DNA of 64,000 bases. Source: Rhinopithecus roxellana. Its lineage: Eukaryota > Chordata > Mammalia > Primates > Cercopithecidae. Position numbers and translations under genes: made by a program. The notes under the pieces are model-generated. The model was not told the DNA's origin. It did not search any database and saw only the letters and a program-made list of their open reading frames with translations. This document shows, one piece after another, positions 33,157 through 44,784 of this stretch (the stretch's first letter is position 1; each line of letters starts with the position of its first letter). The stretch lies in assembly GCF_007565055.1 (NCBI RefSeq), contig NC_044558.1, forward strand, positions 125,228,235-125,292,234, written 5' to 3'.

Positions 33157-36100
33157 ATGGCAGGATCGAGTTCACACATAACAATATTAACCTTAAATGT
33201 TAATGGACTAAATGCTCCAATTAAAAGACACAGACTGGCAAACTTGATAAAAAGTCAAGACCCATCAGTCTGCTGTATTCAGGAGACCCATCTCACATGC
33301 AGAGACATACATAGGCTCAAAATAAAGGGATGGAGGAAGATCTACCAAGCAAATGGAGAACAAAAAAAAGCAGGGGTTGCAATCCTTGTCTCTGATAAAA
33401 CAGACTTTAAACCATCAAACATCAAAAGAGACAAAGAAGGCCATTACATAATGGTAAAGGGATCAATTCAACAGGAAGAGCTAACTCTCCTAAATATATA
33501 TGCACCCAATACAGGAGCACCCAGATTCATAAAGCAAGTCCTTAGGGACTTACAAAGAGACTTAGACTCCCATACAATAATCATGGGAGACTTCAACACT
33601 CCGCTGTCAACATTAGACAGATCAACGAGACAGAAAGTTAACAAGGATATCCAGGAATTGAACTCATCTCTGCACCAAGCGGACCTAATAGACATCTATA
33701 GAACTCTCCACCCCAAATCAACAGAATATACATTCTTCTCAGCACCACATCGCACTTATTCCAAAATTGACCACATAATTGGAAGTAAAGCACTCCTCAG
33801 CAAATGTAAAAGAACAGAAATTATAACAAACTGTCTCTCAGACCACAGTGCAATCAAACTAGAACTCAGGACTAAGAAACTCAATCAAAACCGCTCCACT
33901 ACATGGAAACTGAACAACCTGCTCCTGAATGACTACTGGGTACATAACGAAATGAAAGCGGAAATAAAGATGTTCTTTGAAACCAATGAGAACAAAGATA
34001 CAACATACCAGAATCTCTGGGACACATTTAAAGCAGTGTGTAGAGGGAAATTTATAGCACTAAATGCCCACAAGAGAAAGCAGGAAAGATCTAAAATTGA
34101 CACTCTAACATCACAATTAAAAGAACTAGAGAGGCAAGAGCAAACACATTCAAAAGCTAGCAGAAGGCAAGAAATAACTAAGATCAGAGCCGAACTGAAG
34201 GAGATGGAGACACAAAAACCCTCCAAAAAATCAATGAATCCAGGAGTTGGTTTTTTGAAAAGATCAACAAAATTGACAGACCGCTAGCAAGGCTAATAAA
34301 GAAGAAAAGAGAGAGGAATCAAATAGATGCAATAAAAAATGATAAAGGGGATATCACCACTGACCCCACAGAAATACAAACTACCATCAGAGAATACTAT
34401 AAACGCCTCTATGCAAATCAACTAGAAAATCTAGAAGAAATGGATAATTTCCTGGACACTTACACTCTCCCAAGGCTAAACCAGGAAGAAGTTGAATCCC
34501 TGAATAGACCAATAGCAGGCTCTGAAATTGAGGCAACAATTAATAGCCTACCCACCAAAAAAAGTCCAGGACCAGATGGATTCACAGCTGAATTCTACCA
34601 GAGGTACAAGGAGGAGCTGGTACCATTCCTTCTGAAACTATTCCAATCAATAGAAAAAGAGGGAATCCTCCCTAACTCATTTTATGAGGCCAACATCATC
34701 CTAATACCAAAGCCTGGCAGAGACACAACAAAAAAAGAGAATTTTAGACCAATATCCCTGATGAACATTGATGCAAAAATTCTCAATAAAATACTGGCAA
34801 ACCGGATTCAGCAGCACATCAAAAAGCTTATCCACCATGATCAAGTGGGCTTCATCCCTGGGATGCAAGGCTGGTTCAACATTCGCAAATCAATAAACGT
34901 AATCCAGCATATAAACAGAACCAAAGACAAGAACCACATGATTGTCTCAATAGATGCAGAAAAGGCTTTTGACAAAATTCAACAGCCCTTCATGCTAAAA
35001 ACGCTCAATAAATTCGGTATTGATGGAACGTATCTCAAAATAATAAGAGCCATTTATGACAAACCCACAGCTAATATCATACTGAATGGGCAAAAACTGG
35101 AAAAATTCCCTTTGAAAACTGGCACAAGACAGGGATGCCCTCTCTCACCACTCCTATTCAACATAGTGTTGGAAGTTCTGGCTAGGGCAATCAGGCAAGA
35201 GAAAGAAATCAAGGGTATCCAGTTAGGAAAAGAAGAAGTCAAATTGTTCCTGTTTGCAGATGACATGATTGTATATTTAGAAAACCCCATCGTCTCAGCC
35301 GAAAATCTCCTTAAGTTGATAAGCAACTTCAGCAAAGTCTCAGGATACAAAATTAATGTGCAAAAATCACAAGCATTCTTATACACCAGTAACAGACAAG
35401 CAGAGAGCCAAATCAGAAATGAACTTCCATTCACAATTGCTTCAAAGAGAATAAAATACCTAGGAATCCAGCTTACAAGGGATGTAAAGGACCTCTTCAA
35501 GGAGAACTACAAACCACTGCTCAGTGAAATAAAAGAGGACACAAACAAATGGAAGAACATACCATGCTCATGGATAGGAAGAATCAATATCGTGAAAATG
35601 GCCATACTGCCCAAGGTTATTTATAGATTCAATGCCATCCCCATCAAGCTACCAATGACTTTCTTCACAGAATTGGAAAAAACTGCTTTAAAGTTCATAT
35701 GGAACCAAAAAAGAGCCCGCATTGCCAAGACAATCCTAAGTCAAAAGGACAAAGCTGGAGGAGTCACGCTACCTGACTTCAAAGTATACTACAAGGCTAC
35801 AGTAACCAAAACAGCATGGTACTGGTACCGAAACAGAGCTATAGACCAATGGAACAGAACAGAGTCCTCAGAAATAATACCGCACATCTACAGCCATGTG
35901 ATCTTTGACAAACCTGAGAGAAACAAGAAATGGGGAAAGGATTCCCTATTTAATAAATGGTGCTGGGAAAATTGGCTAGCCATAAGTAGAAAGCTGAAAC
36001 TGGATCCTTTCCTTACCCCTTATACGAAGATTAATTCAAGATGGATTAGAGACTTAAATGTTAGACCTAATACCATAAAAACCCTAGAAGAAAATCTAGG

Positions 36101-36983
36101 TAGTACCATTCAGGACATAGGCATGGGCAAGGACTTCATGTCTAAAACACCAAAAGCAACGGCAGCAAAAGCCAAAATTGACAAATGGGATCTAATTAAA
36201 CTAAATAGCTTTTGCACAGCAAAAGAAACTACCATCAGAGTGAATAGGCAACCTACAGAATGGGAGAAAATTTTTGCAACCTACTCATCTGACAAAGGGC
36301 TAATATCCAGAATCTACAAAGAACTCAAACAAATATACGAGAAAAAAACAAACAACCCCATCAAAAAGTGGGGAAAGTATATGAACAGACATTTCTCAAA
36401 AGAAGATATTCATACAGCCAACAGACACATGAAAAAATGCTCATCGTCACTCGCCATCAGAGAAATGCAAATCAAAACCACAATGAGATACCATCTCACA
36501 CCAGTTAGAATGGCAATCATTAAGAAGTCAGGAAACAACAGGTGTTGGAGAGGATGTGGAGAAATAGGAACACTTTTACACTGTTGGTGGGATTGTAAAC
36601 TAGTTCAACCATTATGGAAAACAGTATGGCAATTCCTCAGGGATCTAGAACTAGATGTACCATATGACTCAGCCATCCCACTACTGGGTATATACCCAAA
36701 GGATTATAAATTATTCTACTACAAAGACACATGTACACGTATGTTTATTGCGGCACTATTCACAATAGCAAAGACTTGGAATCAACCCAAATGTCCATCT
36801 GTGACAGACTGGATTAAGAAAATGTGGCACATATACACCATGGAATACTATGCAGCCATAAAAAAGGATGAGTTTGCGTCCTTTGTAGGGACATGGATGC
36901 AGCTGGAAACCATCATTCTTAGCAAACTATCACAAGAAGAGAAAACCAAACACCGCATGTTCTCACTCATAGGTGGGAACTGA
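33157..36983 (+). pseudogene. L1-6 ORF2p, full length but for a 1-base frameshift
   Basis: It starts at ATG 33157 and ends at the canonical TGA (GGN) at 36981-36983. Its length is one base short of 1276 codons. The first 353 codons are open, including the endonuclease (N14, E43, GDFNTPL). One A is missing in the A run at 34214-34218 (five A where L1-3 has six), throwing the frame out to a stop at 34285-34287. From just after that point the original frame is open to the end: SPGPDGFTAEFYQ, AEKAFDKIQ, F-A-D-D, and the Cys-rich CWRGCGEIGTLLHCWWDC. A serine two residues before the F of F-A-D-D is phenylalanine here. Only homopolymer length separates this from an open ORF2, so the lesion deserves sequence confirmation. 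Confidence 0.93.
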
Positions 36984-37231
36984 ACAATGAGATCACTTGG
37001 ACTCAGGAAGGGGAACATCACGCACTGGGGCCTATCATGGGGAGGGGGGAGGGGGGAGGAGGGAGGGATTGCACTGGGGAGTTATACATGATATAAATGA
37101 TGAATTGATGGGTGCTGACGAGTTGATGGGTGCAGCACACCAACATGGCACAAGTATACATATGTAAAAAACCTGCACGTTATGCACATGTACCCTAGAA
37201 CTTAAAGTATAATAAAAAAAAAAAAAAAAAA
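36984..37231 (+). other. L1-6 3'UTR and poly(A)
   Basis: It contains the G-run polypurine tract at 37039-37067, the doubled TTGATGGGTGC block, TAGAACTTAAAGTATAATAAA and a pure poly(A) tail (about 37213-37233) running into the right target duplication. No transduced sequence is present. The unpatterned poly(A) is consistent with a fairly recent insertion. Confidence 0.9.
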
Positions 37232-37620
37232 AAGATAATGTGGCACATGTACACCATGGAATACTATGCAGCCATAAAAAAGGATGAGTTTGTGTCCTTT
37301 GTAGGGACAGGGATGCAGCTGAAAACCATCATTCTCAGCAAACTATCACAAGAAGAGAAAACCAAACACCACATGTTCTCTCTCACTCATAGGTGGGAAC
37401 TGAGCAATGAGATCACTTGGACTCGGGAGGGGGAACATCACACACCGGGACCTATTATGGGGAGGAGGGAGAGGGGAGGGATTGCATTGGGAGTTATACC
37501 TGATGTAAATGACGAATTGATGGGTGCTGACGAGTTGATGGGTGCAGCACACCAACATGGCACAAGTATACATATATAACAAACCTGCACGTTATGCCTA
37601 GAACTTAAAGTATAATAATA
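37232..37620 (+). mobile_element. L1-5, sense 3' segment, remainder (with L1-6 right target duplication at its start)
   Basis: AAGATAATGTGGCAC at 37232-37246 is the right target duplication of L1-6. ORF2 of L1-5 then resumes (MWHMYTMEYYAAIKKDEFVSF) and runs through a 3'UTR of the OWM type (TTGATGGGTGCTGACGAG, about 37517) to TAGAACTTAAAGTATAATAA near 37618. About 10 bases (CACATGTACC region) are missing near 37597. L1-5 is therefore of the same lineage as, but older than, its passenger L1-6. Confidence 0.9.
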
Positions 37621-40600
37621 AAAAAAATTATTTTAAAGAAACACTAAAATAATTTATAGAATATATGTGTGGTGCCTTTCTTTCCCTGAAAATAATAGTA
37701 AAATTTAGTTGTTTTGAAAAAAAAAAAAAAAAGAAAGTATCAAATAAGAGACCCAGGAATAGAACATCAATCTAAGAGTTGTAATATCAGAACATTAGGA
37801 ACTCCAGGAAGTGAAAAGAGACAAGATTAAAGAAAGAAAATTATCAAAGAAATAATACAAATCGAGGCCCCAGATCTGAATTACACATATCTTCAGAGAA
37901 AATAACAAAATATGTTCAGGAAAATAAATGAAAAAAAAAACCTCAAGCACAGAACATCATTGTGAAAATTCAGAACAAAGACAAGAAAAATATTTAAAAT
38001 GTTTATATTTGTCACCTAAAGAGTAGTAACAATCATACTAACTTTGAGCTTCTGAATGTAGATTATCAGTATCAAATTCCATGCTCAGACAAACTGGCAA
38101 TCAATTAGGATATAGACATCATCAGTCATGTAAGAATTCAGAACATTTAACTGATACTCATTTTTTTCTTAATGAGTCTTCTGAGAATATGCTTTTGTAA
38201 AATAAAAAGATAGGAAAAATAATTAAATACAGATATAGCTATAGAAAAAACCAATAAACCTAAAATATCAACAAAAATTATGGTCTGATAAAAACAGTGA
38301 TTGATCAGGCCTGGAGAAAAGTAATTAAAATGTAGACTAAATGAACATTGGAGCTTTAGATGGGGAATTTGGGATTACAAAAATGAAATTGATAGTGTAA
38401 GTGGACATTTAGGAGGGGTTTATGATGAGAAATTAGACCATTAACTCAGGAAGGACAGAAAGACAATCCTGGTCTTCAGGAGAATCATAATTATGCTACA
38501 ACTTCTCTCTCTCTTTAAACGACACTATTTACATGGTCACTCATTAGAGAATTAACAAATATCAAATATGTGTATCAAAGTTTATGAAAGATGAGGGAAA
38601 AAGGGGTTATGTAAGGGAATACAATTGTCTCTTATTACTAGAAGTCAAAAATAGTATCCAAAATTGACAGCTCAAGATTTAGTGAATATATATATATACA
38701 CACACACACACATACACACACATTTATTTATTTACTTTTCTGGACAAGAATAAGAACAGAAGTATATATATATGTGTTTGTGTGCATGTTGGGGGGTGGG
38801 CATGTGGGGGGGTTAATTTTTATTTGTGATAGTAACTCTTACAAGTATCTGATAAAGGAGCTGAAATTATGATTTTTGAAGGAGTGGGACATAATAGTCA
38901 GGAATGATTCACTAAAGCTTTCTTCTCTCATCTCAACTGTTTTTCAGCCTCACCTCCTCCACTATCTGCAACTCAACAGCCATTTTTCTTTTGCTATTCT
39001 TATTATTGTCCAGAAAAGTAGTGGTAGAAGGAGGAGAACTCAGGTTAAGAAAAGGATAGACAGGAAAATTCCAAAGCTCCCCAGTGTATCAACAGAAAGG
39101 TACCTTTCAACCTGTAATAAATTTTAATTTGGCTAATCTGAACTTGAATTCAGCTGCATATTTCTTTCTATACTTTTGGCATTCTAGCATATCATTGTGA
39201 ATACTATGTCAATTATGATGCATCAGAAACTGTCATTTTCCATTAAGTCAGAAGAGAGAGCATACGCCTTCCCTATTATTCCTGAAATGAAATTATTTTA
39301 CTACCAGCTCGTTTCAAAAACAAAACATGATTTTGCACATTTGTGGATTTTGTTGTTATTCTCATTTTGTTGGATGTCTAGAAGCTTTATTTTTAACCAA
39401 TGTAGGAAGAAATTACCATATATTTAGACATATATTTTATTTTGCTTTACTTATTCCTCAGGTTGGTTTAAATCTAAACATACATACTACTTTCACAATC
39501 GCTTCTATTGACTTCAATGGATCACACTCTGTACTGATGCCCCCTGTGAGACAGAAAAGAAAGAAGCTTGTTCATAGATTCCCTGTAGCACATCACCACC
39601 ATTGATTCATGGCTTTAAGGTCTTTAGTCACTAATTTCCTCCCACCAATGGGGAGACCCATTGCTCAATGTGTTTAGACTCTTATGGCTGCCCACCGTGA
39701 CTTCAGTTCTTAATCTGCCTGAAAGTGTCAAAAGTCACACTGCTGTTTGGTGGGATAGTTATTTTGAAAAAAAAGAAAAAAAAAAAAAAACTTGCTACCG
39801 GGAGTGATGCTTTTCTTAGTTCCAAGATGCCCATGATAATGGAGAGAGCACTGAAATACATTTATTCTATTCACCCTTGAATGAATAACCACTATAGTTT
39901 ATCTCCATATGTCAGAGAATATTTTAACAATGCATTTTCACTTAAGGAACTCCAGCATAGGTAGTGTGCTTAAAAATTTGCATGTTAGTTCCCTGTCATC
40001 AATGTCTAAATGGAAGTCAAAAATTCTTGTCATTAACAAAAGAAATAAGCTTGATATTCTTGGTGCCCATGCCTTAAAGTTCTATGTAACTATTAACTTT
40101 TATTTATACGAAGTGAATACATGAGCAGTTTTTCTCATTAAGAATGTATTTGATTTTTATACAGATAGGTCAAATGTATTAAACATCATAACATATATAA
40201 AGATGCTTAACCTCACTGGTAATCAAGTAAACACAAATTGAAACATCAATGAGTTATTTTTCACTTTCTAAATGAGAAATATTGATAAAATAATACTAGT
40301 TGATGTTGAAAATAGTTCTTGCTGGAAATAAATCAGTTCTTTCATTTAGAAAGCAATCTGTCAATAAGAATTTTAAAACATTAATATGTTTATCCCCTTG
40401 ACACATTAATCCAGCATTTGAGAATCTATCTTATGATATTAACCTGGAAATAGCAATATAAGCAAGTGTCTAATTCAACATGACTTGTAATTTGTACAAG
40501 TTGTCCCACAATATGGAGAAGATAATTAAACTATGACACAACATTACATAATGTTACACATTCATCTATTTTAATAAGAAATAAAATACTTCTGTTATAA

Positions 40601-40822
40601 GGCTTATACCAAAAATCTTATCCTGAATATAATTGATATCAAACTTACAACCTAAGAAAGATTGAACATGTTTGATATTTGAGGAAAAAAGTAGAATGCA
40701 TATTTACATATATGGTATTTTTATTGATCAGGACTCTTTCGAATGCAAGTGGCAGACTAAAATTAACTCACTGTTATAGGACTGGTATATTGCAGAGCTG
40801 TTCACAGAAGTAAAGAAAACAC
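37621..40822. other. Unannotated AT-rich intergenic DNA
   Basis: No gene recognised. Simple sequence: poly(A) at 37719-37732, an alternating TA/CA tract at 38686-38721, GT/G-rich sequence at 38765-38813 and an A-rich run at 39767-39790. Confidence 0.5.
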
Positions 40823-40839
40823 TAAAATTCAAACCTCTT
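40823..40839. repeat. Target-site duplication of L1-7, left copy
   Basis: TAAAATTCAAACCTCTT matches TAAAATTCAAGCCTCTT at 44768-44784 with one mismatch. The plus-strand cut would be CTCTT/AAGG, matching the L1 endonuclease preference. Confidence 0.92.
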
Positions 40840-42579
40840 TTTTAAATTATACTTTAAGTTCTAGGGTACATGTGCACAACATGTAGATTTGTTACATACG
40901 TATACATGTGCCGTGTTGGTGTGCTGCACCGTTAACTCGTCATTTACATTAGGTATATCTCCTAATGCTATCCCCCCCAACTCTCCCCACCCCATGACAG
41001 GCCCCGGTGTGTGATGTTCCCCTTCCTGTGTCCAAGTGTTCTCATTGATCAATTCTCACCTATGAATGAGAACATGCAGTGTTTGGTTTTCTGTCCTTGC
41101 GATGGTTTGCTCAGAACGATGGATTCCAGCTTCATCCATGTCCCTACAAAGGACATGAACTCATCCTTTCTTATGGCTGCATAGTGTTCCATGGTGTATA
41201 AGTGCCACGTTTTCTTAATCCAGTCTATCATTGATGGACATTTAGGTTGGTTCTAAGTCTTTGCTATTGTGAATAGTGCTGCAATAAACATACATGTGCA
41301 TGTGTCTTTATAGCAGCATGATTTTATAATCCTTTGGGTATATACCCAGTAATGGGATGGCTGGATCAAATGGTATTTCTAGTTCTAGATCCTTGAGGAA
41401 TTGCCACATTGTCTTCCACAATGTTTGAACTAGTTTACAGTCCCACAAACAGTGTAAAAGTGTTCCTATTTCTCCACATCCTCTCCAGCACCTGTTGTTT
41501 CCTGACTTTTTAATGATCTCCTTTCTAACTGGTGTGCAATGGTATCTCATTGTGGTTTTGATTTGCATTTCTCTGATGGCCAGTGATGATGAGCAGTTTT
41601 TCATGTGTCTGTTGGCTACATAAATGTCTTCTTTTGAGAAGTGTCTGTTCATATCCTCTGCCTGCTTTTTGATGGATTTTTTTCTGTAAATTTGTTTAAG
41701 TTCTTTGTAGATACTGGATATTAGCCCTTTGTCAGATGGGTAGATTGTAAAAATTTTCTCGCATTCTGCAGGTTGCCTGTTCACTCTGATGGCAGTTTCT
41801 TTTGCTGTGCAGAAGCTCTTTAGTTTAATTAGATCCCATTTGTCAATTTTGGCTTTTGTTGCCATTGCTTCTGGTGTTTTAGTCATGAAGCCCTTGTCCA
41901 TGTCTATGTCCTGAATGGTATTGCCTAGGCCTTCTTCTAGAGTTTTTATGGTTTTAGATCTAATATTTAAGTCTTTAATCCATCTTGAATTAATTTTTGT
42001 GTAAGGTGTAAAGAAGGTATCCAGTTTTAGCTTTCTACATATGACTAGCCAGTTTTCCCAGCACCATTCATGAAATAGGAAATCATTGCCCCATTTCTTG
42101 TTTTTATCAGATTTGTCAAAGACCAGATGGTTGTAGATGTGTAGTATTATTTCTGAGGGCTATATTATGTTCCATTGGTCTATGTCTCTGTTTTGGTACC
42201 AGTACAATACTGTTTTGGTTATTGTAGCTTTGCAGTATAGTTTGCAGTCAGGTAGCATGATGCCTCCTGCTTTGTTCTTTTGGCTTAGGATTGTCTTGGC
42301 AATGCAGACTCTTTTTTGTTTCCATATGAACTTTAAAGTTGTTATTTTCCAATTCTGTGAAGAAACTCATTGGTAGCTTGATGGGGATGGCATTGAATCT
42401 ATAAATTACCTCGGGCAGTATGACCATTCTCATGATATTGATTTTTCCTATCCATCAGCATGGAATGTTCTTCCATTGGCTTGTGCCTTCTTCTATTTCA
42501 TTGAGCAGTGGTTTGTAGTTCTCCTTGAAGAGGTCCTTCACATTCCTTGTAAGTTGGATTCCTAGGTATTTTATTCTCT
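40840..42579 (-). mobile_element. L1-7, 3' segment (ORF2 from codon ~765 to 3'UTR)
   Basis: The minus strand reads from IKYLGIQL-like RT sequence at ~42579 to the 3'UTR at 40850 (TAAAGTATAATTTAAAAAA). The longest open piece, 41308-41901, holds MDKGFMTKTPEAMATKAKID through CWRGCGEIGTLLHC. Stops and shifts make it dead. The 3'UTR (CCTAATGTAAATGACGAGTT) lacks the doubled TTGATGGGTGC, so it is older than L1-2, L1-3 and L1-6. Confidence 0.93.
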
Positions 42580-44767
42580 AACATCATAATGACAGCATTA
42601 AATTCACACATAGCAATATTATCTTGAAATACAAATGGACTAAATGCTCCAATTAAAAGACACAGACTGGCAAATTGAATAAAGAATCAAGACACATCAA
42701 TGTGTTGTATTCAGGAGACCCATCTTATGTGCAGAGATATACATAAGCTCAAAATAAAGGGATGGAGGAAGATCTATCAAGCAAATGGAAAACAAAAAAA
42801 GCAGGGTTTGCAATCCTGGTCTTTGATAAAACAGGCTTTAAAGCAACAAAGATCCAAAGAGACAAAGAAGGCTATTACATAATGGTAAAGGGATCAATTC
42901 AACAAGAAGAGCTAACTATCCTAAATACATATGCACCCAATACAGGAGTACCCATATTCATAAAGCAAGTCCTTAGAGACCTACAGAGAGACTTAGACTC
43001 CCACACAATAATAATGGGAGACTTTAACACCCCACTGTCAACATTAGACAGATCAAGGAGACAGAAAGTTAACAAGGATATCTAGGAATTGAACTCATCT
43101 CTGCACCAAGAGGACCTAATAGACATCTATGGAACTCTCCACCCCGAATCAACAGAATATACATTCTTCTCAGCACCACATCACACTTATTCCAAAACTG
43201 ACCACACAGTTGGAAGTAAAGCACTCCTCAGCAAATGTACAAGAACAGAAATTATAACAAACTGTCTCTCAGACCACAGTGCAATCAAACTAGAACTCAG
43301 GATTATGAAACTCACTCAAAACTGCTCAACTACATGGAAACTGAATGACCTGCTCCTGAATGACTACTGGGTACATAACAAAATGGAGGCAGGAATAAAG
43401 ATGTTCTTTGAAACCAATGAGAAGAAAGACACAACGTACCAGAATCTCTGGGACACATTTAAAGCAGTGTGTAGAGGGAAATTTATAGCACTAAACGCCC
43501 ACAAGAGAAAGCAGGAAAAATCTAAAATTGACACTCTAACATCACAATTAAAAGAACTAGAGAAGCAAGAGCAAACACATTCAAAAGCTAGCAGAAGGCA
43601 AGAAATAACTAAGATCAGAGCAGAACTGAAGAAGATCGAGACACAAAAAACCCTTCAAAAAATCTATGAATACAGGAGCTGGTTTTTTGAAAAGATCAAC
43701 AAAATTGATAGACCCCTAGAGCAAGACCAATAAAGAAGAAAAGAGAGAAGAATCAAACAGACGCAATAAAAAAATTATAAAGGGAATATCACTACCAACC
43801 CCACAGAATTACAAACTACCATCAGAGAATACTATAAACACCTCTATGCAAATAAACTAGAAAACCTAGAGGAAATGGATAAACTCCTGGACACATACAC
43901 CCTCCTAAGACTAAATCAGGAAGAAGCTGAATCCCTGAATAGATCAACAACAGGCTCTGAAATTGAGGCAATAATTAATAGCCTACCAACCAAAAAAAAA
44001 AAGTCCAGGACCAGACTGATTCACAGCTGAATTCTACCAGGAGTACAATGAGGACCTGGCACCATTCCTTCTGAAACTATTCCATCAATAGAAATAGAGG
44101 AAATCCTACCTAATTCATTTTATGAGGCCAGCATCATCCTGATACCAAAGCCTGGCAGGGACACAACAAGAAAAGAGAACTTTAGACCAATATCCCTGAT
44201 GAACAGTGATGTGAAAATCCTCAGTAGAATACTGGCAAACCAAATCCAGCAGCACATCAAAAAGCTTATCCACCATGATCAAGTGGACTTCATCCCTGGG
44301 ATGCAAGGTTGGTTCAACATACGCAAATCAATAAATGTAATCCATCATATAGAGAGAACTAAAGACAAGAACTACGTGATTATCTCAAGATGCAGAAAAG
44401 GCCTTCGACAAAATTCAACAGAACTTCATGCTAAAAACTCTCAATAAACGAGGTATTGATGGGACGTATCTCAAAATAATAAGAGCTATTTATGACTAAC
44501 CCACAGCCAGTATCATACTGAATGGGTAAAACCTGGAAGCATTCCCTTTGAAAATTGGCACAAGACAGGGATGCCCTTTCTCACCACTCCTATTCAACAT
44601 AGTGTTGGAATTTCTGGCCACAGCAATCAGTTAGGAGAAAGAAATAAAGGATATTCAATTAGGAAAAGAAGAAGTCAAATTGTCCCTGTTTGCAGATGAC
44701 ATGATTGTATATTTAGAAAACCCCATCGTCTCAGTGCCAAACCTCCTTAAGCTGATAGCAACTTCAG
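42580..44767 (+). mobile_element. L1-7, inverted 5' segment (ORF2 start to codon ~726)
   Basis: It begins in the ORF1-ORF2 spacer (ACATCATAATGAC). The ORF2 ATG is at 42589, followed by the endonuclease (CCIQETHL, GDFNTPLSTL) and RT up to F-A-D-D at ~44692. Frames are broken, for example by TAG at 43083-43085 and a frameshift near 44000. It ends at AACTTCAG (44767), next to the right target duplication. Together with the minus-strand segment it is one element whose 5' part was inverted by twin priming. Only ~115 bases of ORF2 are missing at the junction. Confidence 0.92.
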
Positions 44768-44784
44768 TAAAATTCAAGCCTCTT
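44768..44784. repeat. Target-site duplication of L1-7, right copy
   Basis: TAAAATTCAAGCCTCTT, 16 of 17 identical to 40823-40839. Its position outside both oppositely oriented segments shows that they arrived as a single insertion. Confidence 0.92.
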
